Source: Paracoccus litorisediminis (GTDB lineage Bacteria; Pseudomonadota; Alphaproteobacteria; Rhodobacterales; Rhodobacteraceae). Taken from it: a stretch of DNA of 64,000 bases. The notes beneath the pieces are model-generated. The model worked only from the letters and a program-made list of their open reading frames with translations. It made no database searches and was not told the origin of the DNA. Both the position numbers and the translations under genes were made by a program. Below, piece after piece: positions 1 to 9,074 of the stretch; position 1 is the first letter of the stretch, and every line of letters starts with the position of its first letter. The DNA lies in NCBI RefSeq assembly GCF_009711205.1, contig NZ_WMIG01000003.1:62001-126000 (forward strand), in the 5' to 3' direction.

Positions 1-694
1 GGACCAGATTGCACAGCTCGCTCAACCGGATGTTCTCGGTCAGGCGGGCGCGCATGTATTCGATGATCAGCCGCCGCTCGGCGGGTGACAGCCCGCGCGG
101 GCGATCCTCATGCGGGCGCTCGATCCGGGCCAGGTTTTGCAGCAGGGCCAGCGCCAGCATGTCGTCCCGCAGGGTCTCGGGCTGTTTGCCACCTTCGCAA
201 GCCGCCTCATATTGACGGGCGATGTGCAGAAGCGCCGGATCATGGAACATGTAGCGGGGGCGGAAATCCGAAGGCTCATAGCCTTCGCCAAGCTGACGGC
301 CCAGATTGGCGACGTCGAATTGCAGGACCAGCCAGCGCAGCGGCCCCGAGGGGTGATCGAAAAATCCCCATTGCCGCGCACCGGGCGCGGCCACGGTCAT
401 CTGATGCGGCGTATCATGCGTCGGGACGGGCCTGCGGCGGCCATGCGGGCCGATCATCACGCGCGCATCCGGTTGCGACAGCATGACGATCAGCCGCGAA
501 CAATCCGCCTCATCGGAATTGACCGAGGGGCGCAGGCACGAGGCCTCGACCACCTTGGCACTGAGAAAGGTCCATGCCGAGACCGACCTGATCCCATAGG
601 ATATCCCCTCATGACGAATCGTCGAGACCTGCTGCCAGGCTTCGGGGCCAAAGCTTGGCTTTGCCTGCGCTGCTCGGGCAAGACTGGGGCGCAT
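1..694 (-). CDS. AraC-family transcriptional regulator (partial, C-terminus outside window)
   Basis: DNA-binding regulator of the AraC/XylS family. Only 231 residues are visible because the gene runs off the left edge. The ATG at 694 opens an uninterrupted frame. The first ~190 residues look like an AraC-type ligand-binding domain (FGPEAWQQVSTIRHEGISYG near the start). The last visible part, LSPAERRLIIEYMRARLTEN followed by IRLSELC, is the start of the C-terminal helix-turn-helix pair. The start lies 16 bases after the catalase stop on the same strand, so it is probably the last gene of the catalase/hydrolase operon and could be its regulator. The inducer is not readable. The start codon is a choice; the family call is firm. 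Confidence 0.85.
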   Translation of the reverse strand, partial: MRPSLARAAQAKPSFGPEAWQQVSTIRHEGISYGIRSVSAWTFLSAKVVEASCLRPSVNSDEADCSRLIVMLSQPDARVMIGPHGRRRPVPTHDTPHQMTVAAPGARQWGFFDHPSGPLRWLVLQFDVANLGRQLGEGYEPSDFRPRYMFHDPALLHIARQYEAACEGGKQPETLRDDMLALALLQNLARIERPHEDRPRGLSPAERRLIIEYMRARLTENIRLSELCNLV

Positions 695-710
695 GCGATC
701 TGGCCCCGGC

Positions 711-2192
711 TCACGGACCGACTGACGCCAGCCGGTCCCGCGCGGCGTCATCGGCCACGGGATCTAAGGACAGTGCTGCGGTGACGCCTGCGGCATAGGC
801 CGGATCGGCCCGCGCGCAATTCGCGACATGGCGTTGCCTGACCTCAATGCCCACTCCGGCCATGGCGCGGGCGGTGTTCTGGAACAGGCGCTGGCGCTCG
901 TCCAGCGTCATCAGACGGAACAACGCGCCGGGCTGCTCGAAATGGTCGTCAGCCAATCTGTGGTCGTAATGATCCACCGCACCTTCCAGCGGCAGCGCTG
1001 GGTCCGCCTGTCCCTGACTGGCCCATTCATCGACCGAGTTCGGCCAATAGGCAATGGTCGATCCCGCATTGCCATCAACCCGCATCTGTCCGTCGCGATG
1101 ATAGGCATGGACCGGACAGCGCGGTGCGTTGACCGGGATGTTCATGTGATTGACGCCCAGCCGATAGCGCTGCGCATCGCCATATGAGAAAAGCCGCGCC
1201 TGCAGCATCCGGTCGGGCGAAAAGCCGATGCCGGGCACGACATTGGCCGGGCTGAAGGCGGCCTGTTCGACCTCGGCAAAGACATTTTCGGGGTTGCGGT
1301 TCAACTCCATGACCCCGACCTCGATCAGCGGGTAGTCACGCTTCGACCAGACCTTGGTCAGATCGAAGGGATCGTGGCCATGGCTGCGCGCCTGTGCCTC
1401 GGTCATGATCTGCACGCAAAGGGTCCAATACGGGAAATCGCCACTTTCGATGGCGGTATACAGGTCGCGCTGATGGCTTTCGCGGTCTTCGCCGATCAGG
1501 GCTGCGGCCTCGTCATCGCGAAGATTTTCGATGCCCTGCCCGCAGCGCCAGTGGAATTTCGTCCAGACCCGTTCATTCGCGGCATTGATCAGGCTGAAGG
1601 TGTGGCTGCCGAAACCGTGCATATGACGATAGGAACGCGGGATGCCGCGATCGCTCATCACGATGGTCACCTGATGCAGGGCCTCGGGCAGCAGCGTCCA
1701 GAAGTCCCAATTGCTATGGGCGTTGCGCATCCCGGTCCGGGGATCGCGCTTGACCGCGTGGTTCAGGTCGGGAAAGCGCAAGGGATCGCGAAAGAAAAAG
1801 ACCGGCGTATTGTTCCCGACAAGATCCCAATTGCCCTGTTCGGTATAGAATTTCACCGCGAATCCGCGAATGTCGCGCTCGGCATCCGCTGCGCCGCGTT
1901 CCCCCGCGACGGTCGAGAAGCGCGCGAAGACCGGCGTCTGTTTTCCGATCTGCGAAAACAGCGCCGCGCTGGAATGGCGGGTGATGTCGCTGGTCACGGT
2001 AAAGGTTCCATATGCGCCCGAACCCTTGGCATGCATGCGGCGCTCGGGGATCACCTCGCGGTCGAAATGGGCCAGTTTCTCGATCAGCCAGATATCTTGC
2101 AACAGCGCGGGACCGCGACGGCCAGCAGTCTGGATGTTCAGGTTATCGGCCACCGGTGCGCCATTGGCATGGGTCAGGGGCTTGTCGCTCAT
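711..2192 (-). CDS. katA: Haem catalase (monofunctional, small-subunit clade)
   Basis: Converts hydrogen peroxide to water and oxygen; expected in the cytoplasm, or the periplasm in some relatives. The 493 residues match the small-subunit catalase length. Visible hallmarks are [20 protein letters not shown], with the distal haem histidine at H54, the conserved [13 protein letters not shown] segment, and the proximal haem motif [14 protein letters not shown] with its tyrosine near residue 335. No signal peptide is present. It sits between an upstream isochorismatase-type hydrolase (27 bases away) and a downstream AraC gene (16 bases), so it appears co-transcribed. Grouping with a haloperoxidase-type hydrolase suggests the operon answers peroxide or reactive-chemical stress; that is inference. 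Confidence 0.95.
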   Translation of the reverse strand: MSDKPLTHANGAPVADNLNIQTAGRRGPALLQDIWLIEKLAHFDREVIPERRMHAKGSGAYGTFTVTSDITRHSSAALFSQIGKQTPVFARFSTVAGERGAADAERDIRGFAVKFYTEQGNWDLVGNNTPVFFFRDPLRFPDLNHAVKRDPRTGMRNAHSNWDFWTLLPEALHQVTIVMSDRGIPRSYRHMHGFGSHTFSLINAANERVWTKFHWRCGQGIENLRDDEAAALIGEDRESHQRDLYTAIESGDFPYWTLCVQIMTEAQARSHGHDPFDLTKVWSKRDYPLIEVGVMELNRNPENVFAEVEQAAFSPANVVPGIGFSPDRMLQARLFSYGDAQRYRLGVNHMNIPVNAPRCPVHAYHRDGQMRVDGNAGSTIAYWPNSVDEWASQGQADPALPLEGAVDHYDHRLADDHFEQPGALFRLMTLDERQRLFQNTARAMAGVGIEVRQRHVANCARADPAYAAGVTAALSLDPVADDAARDRLASVGP

Positions 2193-2219
2193 GTCATCCG
2201 CCCTTTTCTGGGTCGAGGT

Positions 2220-2849
2220 TCAGACGCTGTCGAGCGCCGCGATGAATTCGTGACTGGTCAGGATCGCATGCGCATAGGTCGGGCCGTTCACATCATGCGC
2301 ATTGTGCAGCGCCTCGGGGCTGGCGGCGGCGGTCGCATCGCGGATCAGCGTCACGTGATAGCCAAGCTCGGAGGCGAAGCGCCCGGTGGCTTCGATGCAG
2401 GTATTGGCGATCAGCCCGATCAGGACGACATGCGTGACCTTGCGCTGTTTCAGCAGCAGATCCAGATCGGTATTGGCAAATCCGCTGGCCCCCCAATGTT
2501 CCTTGACGACGATCTCTCCCGCCCGGGGTGCGAAATCGGGAAACCATTCCGCGCCCCAACTGCCCTTGGCAAAGACCTGATGATGCGCGGCCCCCAGCTG
2601 ATAGGGCGTCGGATGATCCCAGGTCTCGAAATCGCCCTTTTCCCATTGGTGATGCGGGACGATGAAGACATGCAGGTCGGCTGCCCGCGCCGCTGCAAGA
2701 ACCTTGCGCAGGTTATCGTGCAGACCCAGACCGGTCGCGACCTGTTTTACCAGGGGCCATAGCTTACCGCCCTCGGCCAGAAAATCGTTGTAAGGATCGA
2801 CGAACAGCAGCGCCGTTCGGCCCGGATCATAGGATGTGGGTTGGGACAT
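2220..2849 (-). CDS. Isochorismatase-family cysteine hydrolase
   Basis: Cysteine hydrolase of the isochorismatase/nicotinamidase superfamily, 209 residues from the ATG at 2849. The catalytic triad is visible: Asp in LLFVDPYNDFL, Lys in IVVKEHWGASGF, and Cys in GLIANTCIEATGRFASELGY with the family's GxxAxTC context. The frame is open further upstream, but MSQPTS at 2849 fits the family N-terminus and has a purine-rich AGGAC stretch ahead of it. Substrate unknown; the family covers isochorismate, nicotinamide, N-carbamoyl compounds and others. It is followed 27 bases later by the catalase gene. The next gene upstream is a second, clearly different member of the same superfamily, so the two are not a recent duplication. 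Confidence 0.88.
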   Translation of the reverse strand: MSQPTSYDPGRTALLFVDPYNDFLAEGGKLWPLVKQVATGLGLHDNLRKVLAAARAADLHVFIVPHHQWEKGDFETWDHPTPYQLGAAHHQVFAKGSWGAEWFPDFAPRAGEIVVKEHWGASGFANTDLDLLLKQRKVTHVVLIGLIANTCIEATGRFASELGYHVTLIRDATAAASPEALHNAHDVNGPTYAHAILTSHEFIAALDSV

Positions 2850-2954
2850 CTGCGGCAGTCCTGTACGGCGAAATTTCGGGAAAGTCTGGTCCCGCGCATT
2901 GCCAAGGGAAATTCTACGACCGTGTGGCGGGGCCAAACCTTCGGATAGGCCGGA

Positions 2955-3515
2955 TCAGGCGGCCTTGGCGGCTTGGCCCAGATATTCATCGGTCGAAAGG
3001 GCCTTGGCATAGGCGAATGACAGCGCCGACATGAAGGCGGCATGGGCCATCGCCGCCGGGACGCGGGTGCCGTTGAATTCCAGATCGCGAGAGGCGCAGG
3101 CGTCATGGACCAGCACCACAGCATAGCCGAAATCGGCCGAGGCGCGCGTCGCCGCATCGACGCACATATGGCTCATATTGCCGCAGATCACCACTTCCGA
3201 GATGCCGTTCCCGTCAAGATGGGACTTCAGATCCGTGCCCAGATAGGAATTGATCTGGTGTTTCAGCACGACATGCTCGCCCTCAATCGGTGCGACGGAC
3301 GCGTGGATTGCGGCCCCCTTGCTGCCGGGACGAAAGAAGGGGGCGGCGGCGCTTTCGAATTCGTGGCGGATATGCACGACCAGATCACCCGCTGACCGCG
3401 CCGCGGCGATCAGGCGCGCGGTATTCGCGGCAGCCTCTTCGACCCCGACCAGCGGCCAGTCGCCATCGGGGAAATAGTCATTCTGGATGTCTATGACGAT
3501 CAGGGCTTTGGGCAT
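2955..3515 (-). CDS. Isochorismatase-family cysteine hydrolase, second type
   Basis: Cysteine hydrolase of 186 residues. The triad is Asp in LIVIDIQNDYFPDGDW, Lys in VVLKHQINSYLGTDL, and Cys in CGNMSHMCVDAATRASADFG. The NDYFPDG segment and short length resemble nicotinamidase-like and N-carbamoylsarcosine-amidase-like members, but the substrate cannot be fixed from sequence. The ATG at 3515 is preferred because GAGG lies 8 bases upstream; a GTG three codons earlier is in frame. It lies 30 bases after the alpha/beta hydrolase gene and 105 bases before the other isochorismatase, within the same minus-strand operon. Confidence 0.88.
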   Translation of the reverse strand: MPKALIVIDIQNDYFPDGDWPLVGVEEAAANTARLIAAARSAGDLVVHIRHEFESAAAPFFRPGSKGAAIHASVAPIEGEHVVLKHQINSYLGTDLKSHLDGNGISEVVICGNMSHMCVDAATRASADFGYAVVLVHDACASRDLEFNGTRVPAAMAHAAFMSALSFAYAKALSTDEYLGQAAKAA

Positions 3516-3545
3516 GACGCGCACCTCGCATTCGGGATGGGTTGA

Positions 3546-4514
3546 TCAGCTTTGGAAGAAGGCAAGCAGGTCGGCATTGATCACGTCGGGATGCGTCGTG
3601 CACATGCCGTGATCGAAACCGGGATAGGTCTTGAGCACCCCGTTTTTCAGCAGCTTCGCGGAAAGCGGGGCCGAGTCCGCATAGGGCACGATCTGATCGT
3701 CATCGCCATGCATCACAAGGACGGGGACGCTGATCGCCTTCAGGTCCTCGGTGAAGTCGGTTTCGGAAAAGGCCTTGATGCAGTCGTAATGCGCCTTGGC
3801 CCCGCCCATCATGCCTTGCCGCCACCAGTTCTCGATCACGCCCTGACTGGGCGTCGCGCCGGGGCGGTTGTAGCCATAGAACGGCCCCGAGGGCACGTCC
3901 TTGAAGAATTGCGCCCGATTGGCAAGGAAGGCCGCGCGAAAGCCGTCGAATACCTCGATGGGCAGGCCGCCGGGATTGGCCTCGGTCTTGACCATGAGCG
4001 GGGGGACCGCGCCGATCAGCACGGCCTTTGCGACCCGGCCCGGCTTTGCCCTTGCGACATAGCGCGCAACCTCGCCGCCACCGGTCGAGTGGCCGACATG
4101 GATTGCACCCTTCAGGTCAAGCTGGTCGGTCAGCGCCGCGACATCGGCGGCATAGGTGTCCATCTCATTGCCAGTAAAGGTCTGGGTCGAGCGGCCATGT
4201 CCCCGCCGGTCATGAGCGATGACCCGGAACCCCTTGTCCAGAAAGAACATCATCTGGCTGTCCCAGTCATCCGACGACAGCGGCCAACCGTGATGAAAGA
4301 CGATCGCCTGAGCCTCTCGCGGGCCCCAGTCCTTGTAGAAGATTTCGGTGCCGTCGGAGGTCGTGACATAGGACATGATGAAATCTCCCTGTTTGGTGGT
4401 GGCATCGGCGAGGGCCGGAAAGGGTGGCAGCATAGTTGCGGTCAGCGCCGCGCCACCTGCGATCAGGATACCACGCCGCGTGGCGTCGGGGAAAATCGGT
4501 GGATTGCGGGTCAT
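3546..4514 (-). CDS. Alpha/beta hydrolase, cofactor-free haloperoxidase type, with Tat-like leader
   Basis: Alpha/beta-hydrolase of the non-haem chloroperoxidase/esterase family, which can form peracids from hydrogen peroxide. Visible features are the [12 protein letters not shown] oxyanion region, [10 protein letters not shown], the nucleophile elbow GHSTGGGE, the acid in [10 protein letters not shown] and the histidine in [13 protein letters not shown]. The first ~40 residues carry [15 protein letters not shown] and end in ALA, a twin-arginine-type leader unusual for this normally cytoplasmic family. A second ATG at 4376 (MSYVTTSDG, the usual family start) keeps its own AGGGAGA ribosome site at 4384-4390, so two protein forms are possible. 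It is the first gene of the catalase operon. The start at 4514 has GAGG just upstream. Confidence 0.88.
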   Translation of the reverse strand: MTRNPPIFPDATRRGILIAGGAALTATMLPPFPALADATTKQGDFIMSYVTTSDGTEIFYKDWGPREAQAIVFHHGWPLSSDDWDSQMMFFLDKGFRVIAHDRRGHGRSTQTFTGNEMDTYAADVAALTDQLDLKGAIHVGHSTGGGEVARYVARAKPGRVAKAVLIGAVPPLMVKTEANPGGLPIEVFDGFRAAFLANRAQFFKDVPSGPFYGYNRPGATPSQGVIENWWRQGMMGGAKAHYDCIKAFSETDFTEDLKAISVPVLVMHGDDDQIVPYADSAPLSAKLLKNGVLKTYPGFDHGMCTTHPDVINADLLAFFQS

Positions 4515-5410
4515 GGGCACCTCGGGGCTGTAGGGCGGTGGGATGCGGCTTGGTCATGCTGGGCAGTAAGGGGCGAACTGACGAGTAAATCGTCGCAAAA
4601 AATTGCAAAGCAGGGACATGCCGGGACAAGGCGATAGCTGCCGTCGCGGATGGCCTTGGTGATCGCTACGCGGTTCCAGATGCTCTCAGGGCGCGCGGCC
4701 GAGCAGTTTTCGCCGGTTTGCCAGCGCCCGCTTGATGCCAAAGCCGAGATCATCACTCAACAAGAACCGCCGATCCTCGACCGGCAGATTTTCCGGCTTC
4801 GCGCTTGGACCAAAGACATGCGGCCGACATCGTCATGGGTAATCGGGTAGCCCCGCTTACAACAATCACCCAAGGTCTCGCCCGACTTGTAGGGCAAAGG
4901 CCTGGGTAAGGATGGGCTTGGTGAGATGAACCGGCTCGATCCCGGCCATCTTGAGGTTGTCGGCCAGCCGCCTGATGCGGGGCTGGAAATTCCAGCCCCG
5001 CACGGTTGTCGATCAGGACTCCCGCGCGGATCAGCGGGACATTTTCTTGCACGCTCCGAATGCACCGCCCTCAAATGCTGCCGGATTCGGCCCGCTCCTC
5101 AGGAGTGGCATTGGGCAGCAGCATCTCGGGTGATAAGTCTAGGAAACGCCCTTAAAGGCCCGAAATTCAGCAAAATTCAAGCCTATCAAACGCCATCCTC
5201 CCCTGCGTGAGGTTATCGCCGGCAAGAGGCTGCGGTCGTTGCAGTGGACGATTTGTAATAGCCACGCCATTCCGCGCATTGGCGATCAAGAGGGGCGAAT
5301 AAAATAGGGCAGCAGGCGATTCCACGCAATATCGTACTTCGGAAGGGCGACAGCGCTGCGCATGGCCATTAGCATTCCACCATCGATCCCTGATTTCGGT
5401 AATGAGGTGA
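4515..5410. other. Gene-poor region with decayed coding-like fragments
   Basis: About 900 bases with no intact gene I can support. On the minus strand between roughly 5150 and 4650, coding-like stretches are broken by stops and frame changes: one reads RFLDLSPEMLLPNATPEERA, another RRLADNLKMAGIEPVHLTKP and a third SIWNRVAITKAIRDGSYRLV. They are not long or continuous enough to name a family. The 4515-4640 part should hold the promoter of the hydrolase/catalase operon. A small inverted repeat GACGA-5-TCGTC lies there at 4580-4594. Probably the remains of a lost gene or mobile element. Confidence 0.4.
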
Positions 5411-8221
5411 GTGGTGGAAGGCGCGTTTCAGTCCTCCGGAACGGGATATGAGGTCCGCTTCGGAGAATATCGTTTCCTTCCCGGCTCGGGCGTCCTGTTG
5501 CGGCAAGACAGCCCGGTCAGGATTGGCAGCAGGGCCAGGATGCTCCTGCGGACGCTCGCGCAGAACCCAGGAGAGACGATCGGCTATGCCGAGCTGATTT
5601 CCTCGGCCTGGCCCGGAATTCATGTCGATGAAGCGAACTTGCGCGTGCAGATGTCGGCGCTCAGGCGGTTGCTCGACGCCGGGTCGTCGGGGCCGTCCCA
5701 TATCTCGAACACTCCCGGTCGGGGATATGCGCTGACCTGTCCGCCAGTCCCCAACCCTGAAAATCAGCTTGGGGCTGGCTTGAACGCAATGGGCCTGATC
5801 TCGCCCCTGTCCTCGATGATAGGCCGGGGTGAGGATGTTGCCATTGCCCTTGACCGCCTGCAGCGGCATCGTTGCCTGAGCATTGTGGGACCGGGTGGGA
5901 TCGGCAAGACCCGCCTTGCTGTCGAACTGTGCTGGTGCCTTGCCGATGACGATCAATTTCGGATCTGCTTTGTAGATCTGGCGCCGCTCGCTTCCGCTGA
6001 TCTCGTGCCGGCAGCCATCGCCGCGACGTTTGGTGGGACGGGCGATCCGCATAACGCGCCTGAACAGCTTATCCTTGCGGCGGTCAGGGCGACCCCGACC
6101 CTGCTGGTCCTCGACAATTGCGAACATGTGCTGGACGTGACTGCTGCGCTTGCCGGACGCCTGTTGCTGCAAGCGCCGGACCTGCGCATTCTGGTCACGA
6201 GCCGCGAGCCGTTTCTGATCGATGGCGAGGCCGTCCTGCGTCTTGGCGGACTTGAGCTACCCCCCGAAGGCACCATGCCCCCGTCGCTTGTCGAGGCGCT
6301 CAACTATCCCGGTATTGAACTGCTGGTCGAACGGGCGATGGCCGCGCAAAGCGTTTCTTTCTCGGATCAGGATGTGCCCGCGCTGGTCCAGATTGCGCGT
6401 CGCCTTGACGGCATTCCACTTGCCATCGAACTGGCTGCCGGTCGGATCGAGGCGATCGGCGTCGAGGCCCTTGCCCATGCGCTTGAGGGGCAGATCAGCC
6501 TTCTTGACGGCGGCAAGCGCACGGCATTGCCGCGTCATCGCACGCTGGCAGCAACGCTCGAATGGAGTTTTAACCTGCTATCCGAGGATGAGCGGAACCT
6601 GCTGGTGATGCTCAGCGTCTTTCAGGGCGAATTTCAACTGGAGGCCGCCGGGCAGGTTTCAAAAAGTGAATTCGAGAGCCTTCTGCGTCTGGTCGCCTCG
6701 CTGGTCACGAAATCCTTCGTGATCGTCAGCCGCTCGGGCCAATCGGTGCGCTACCGCCTGCTGGAGACGACGCGCGCCTTTTGCGCCTCGCGGCTGGCGG
6801 ACAGAGCGGATGCGCCCGAAATCCAGCACCGCCACGCCGCACATCTGGTCACCGAACTGGCGCAGGCCATCCGGATCGGCGGCACCAATGCAGAGGGCAG
6901 AGGCGACCACAATGCCGAATTGCGCCGGATCGCGGCCGATATCCGCGCGGCCATCGCCTGGGGGTTGCGCGAGGGCGGAGATGCACGGCTAGCGGTGCAA
7001 CTGATCGTCGAGAGTGGCCCGATGTGGCTGCGGCTTTCGATGCTCAAGGACTACGCTCTGGTCATCGAACGGGCGATCGACATTTTCTCGAACCATCCCG
7101 ATCTTGACGAAACCGATCTGGTCTGGCTTGCGCCCAGCCTGCACAAGGCCTGGTACAATTCACTGGGCCTGTCGCCAAAGGTTCAGCCGATGCTGATCAA
7201 GGCCATTGATGTGGCACATCGGACGGAAAACCGAAGCTGCCATCTTGACTGTCTCTGGGCGATGTTTGGGACCCGCCTGACCCAAGCCAGATATGGCGAT
7301 GCCCTGATCTATGCCCGCGAATTCCAGCAGGTCGCGGAGGCCTCGGGCGATACGGCGCAGATCGCGATGGCACATCGCATCGTCGCGCTCAGCATGTGGC
7401 GGGACGGGAATCTTGTCGATGCCGCGCGTCATGGACGGGCGGCGTTGCGATCGAATGCGCAGATGACGGCCCATGTCCAACTGGACCTGATGTACAAGCA
7501 GGGCGTGACGTCGCGGGCGAACATGTCGAACCTGCTATGGCTGACCGGTCAGGCCGATGCCGCGTTGGACTTGGCACATGAGGCGGTGACGGTCGGGTTG
7601 TCGGGCGATCTGCTTGGGCTGGCTTATGGCCTGGGAATGATGATCATTCCGCTGACTTTCTGGGTCGGGGACATCGAGCAGGCCGAGTCGCTTTCCGCCC
7701 TGCTGATGAAGATCTCGGCCGAGAACGATTACAGCTATTGGGGGCGCTGGGGTCGAACCTATCAAAGCGCGGTCCACCGCCTCAAGCACGGAGTGGCGGC
7801 GCCCGACGATGCCATCATTGCTTACGCGGACGAATTGGACGGGCTGCACCGCCATATCCTTGCTACGATCCTGCCGGGCCTTCCCATGGCATGGATCACG
7901 CAGATGGACGGAGAGGAAAAACGGCACCATCCCCATTGGAGCACCGCCGAATTGCAGCGTATCGCAGCGATGCAGCTTCTTTCCGGCGGTGATGCCGAGG
8001 GCGCACGCGCGCAGTTGGAATTCGCGTTTGAGACAGCCCGTAGTCAGGGCGCCATGGCCTGGGAGCTTCGCATTGCAACAAACCTGGCCGAACTGGACCT
8101 GCATAGCGGGTATCAGACCTTGGCGCGAGACAGACTCTCCGAGAGTCTCAGGCGCATGACCCAAGGCACGAAAACTCAGGATGTAAGGCAGGCGAGGCGG
8201 CTGCTGTCGGCCATAAAGTGA
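5411..8221 (+). CDS. Winged-helix regulator fused to STAND-type NTPase and helical repeats
   Basis: Large regulator of 936 residues. Residues ~12-110 form an OmpR/PhoB-type winged helix (YRFLPGSGVLLRQDSPVRIG, then LLRTLAQNPGE, with ISNTPGRGYAL closing the wing). A nucleotide-binding domain follows, with P-loop GPGGIGKTRLAVEL at ~159-172, Walker B LLVLDNCEHVLD near 230, then VTSREPFLIDGEAV and LDGIPLAIELAAGRIEA, the last being the conserved GxP region of signal-transduction ATPases. The C-terminal ~450 residues are helical and repeat-like (TPR-type by appearance). Such proteins couple ligand sensing to ATP-driven activation. The start is GTG at 5411, or GTG at 5414 with better spacing from GAGG at 5404-5407. 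No target gene adjoins it: both flanks are gene-poor. Confidence 0.9.
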   Translation: MVEGAFQSSGTGYEVRFGEYRFLPGSGVLLRQDSPVRIGSRARMLLRTLAQNPGETIGYAELISSAWPGIHVDEANLRVQMSALRRLLDAGSSGPSHISNTPGRGYALTCPPVPNPENQLGAGLNAMGLISPLSSMIGRGEDVAIALDRLQRHRCLSIVGPGGIGKTRLAVELCWCLADDDQFRICFVDLAPLASADLVPAAIAATFGGTGDPHNAPEQLILAAVRATPTLLVLDNCEHVLDVTAALAGRLLLQAPDLRILVTSREPFLIDGEAVLRLGGLELPPEGTMPPSLVEALNYPGIELLVERAMAAQSVSFSDQDVPALVQIARRLDGIPLAIELAAGRIEAIGVEALAHALEGQISLLDGGKRTALPRHRTLAATLEWSFNLLSEDERNLLVMLSVFQGEFQLEAAGQVSKSEFESLLRLVASLVTKSFVIVSRSGQSVRYRLLETTRAFCASRLADRADAPEIQHRHAAHLVTELAQAIRIGGTNAEGRGDHNAELRRIAADIRAAIAWGLREGGDARLAVQLIVESGPMWLRLSMLKDYALVIERAIDIFSNHPDLDETDLVWLAPSLHKAWYNSLGLSPKVQPMLIKAIDVAHRTENRSCHLDCLWAMFGTRLTQARYGDALIYAREFQQVAEASGDTAQIAMAHRIVALSMWRDGNLVDAARHGRAALRSNAQMTAHVQLDLMYKQGVTSRANMSNLLWLTGQADAALDLAHEAVTVGLSGDLLGLAYGLGMMIIPLTFWVGDIEQAESLSALLMKISAENDYSYWGRWGRTYQSAVHRLKHGVAAPDDAIIAYADELDGLHRHILATILPGLPMAWITQMDGEEKRHHPHWSTAELQRIAAMQLLSGGDAEGARAQLEFAFETARSQGAMAWELRIATNLAELDLHSGYQTLARDRLSESLRRMTQGTKTQDVRQARRLLSAIK

Positions 8222-9020
8222 AGCTCGGCGGCGTCTTTACTGCTGTTTGGGCAGGAAAGGCTGACCGGATCTTCAAGCATTCCGTGGCCAGAACTGATCA
8301 TACCCAACTGGTGACCAATTGGGGAATACCGCAGCGCTGCAGGCTTTGATCGCAGATCGTCGGTAGATACCCGCAACGCTTCACTGCCATTGCAAACGGC
8401 CAAGATTGACGCGTCGCCAAGGGCTAACAGCCCTCGCTGGTCATGTCCTTCCGCGTGGTGTCATTTTTGGGATGGCCTGAGATCATGGTCAGGCGGTTTG
8501 AGCGGTGATGCTGGGAATGGGGATCTCCTCCTTGGCGATCTGGGCCACGGCCTCGTCCATCGATGGCGCGGCGGGCAGCCGCTATAATACCTTCCTGCCC
8601 GAGCACCTGCTGAAGATCGCGATCATTGTCACCTGCCCGACGATCAATGGCGCATCGGCGGGGCGCTGCGTCTGCAAAGCACCTCGGGTAGAATGGCGTC
8701 TTTGATCCGCGTCTGGCCGAGTCCCCGATCCGTCAGGGCGGTTACGGCACTCTCGACCTGACCGCAGGCGGGAATATCCAGATGAACGCGAACGACGTGT
8801 CCGCCCGCGATTACCACGGGGTCGTCGATTCCTATTCTTGTAGCAATCTCGTGGGCGATCCCACGTTCTGATTGGCGAGGGAACGGCATCGAGGTGTGCC
8901 GACTGCCGCTACTTTGCTACGCCACTCATGAGCAATGTTTGGGCAGAATTCGCTAGTCCGGCATGCGTGATGGATGACGGAAAGATTGGGCTTCTGCCGA
9001 CGAATACACCCGTCCAATAG
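8222..9020. other. Gene-poor region after the large regulator
   Basis: No intact gene is supported over ~800 bases. A small perfect hairpin AGGGCT-3-AGCCCT lies at 8420-8434 without a following T-run. On the minus strand near 8600-8500 a coding-like stretch ends in MDEAVAQIAKEEIPIPSITA and a stop, but it is cut by an in-frame stop just upstream. On the plus strand, 8639-8871 holds a frameshifted fragment with adhesin-like sequence, listed separately. The region looks like decayed accessory DNA. Confidence 0.4.
8639..8871 (+). pseudogene. Possible filamentous-haemagglutinin-type adhesin remnant
   Basis: Two short coding-like pieces in different frames follow each other. The first reads WRIGGALRLQSTSGRM. 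The second, from 8692, reads DPRLAESPIRQGGYGTLDLT and then AGGNIQMNANDVSARD, ending at a TGA at 8869-8871. The LTAGGNIQMNA pattern is typical of the beta-helical repeats of filamentous haemagglutinin and related two-partner-secretion exoproteins. The change of frame near 8692-8700, the absence of a start and the short total length argue for a decayed fragment. The call rests on motif appearance only and could be chance in GC-rich DNA. Confidence 0.3.
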
Positions 9021-9059
9021 AAAAACCCCGCCCTGCACCTGCAGAACGGGGTGATTTTT
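9021..9059 (-). terminator. Rho-independent terminator of garD
   Basis: Read on the minus strand, just after the garD stop, CCCCG and CGGGG arms (9026-9030 and 9047-9051), extended inward by TGCA pairing, are followed by a TTTTT run. A-rich sequence on the other side gives a T-run on both strands, so it could also stop plus-strand transcripts coming from the gene-poor region. Confidence 0.75.
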
Positions 9060-9074
9060 GCCGGGTTTCCCGGA

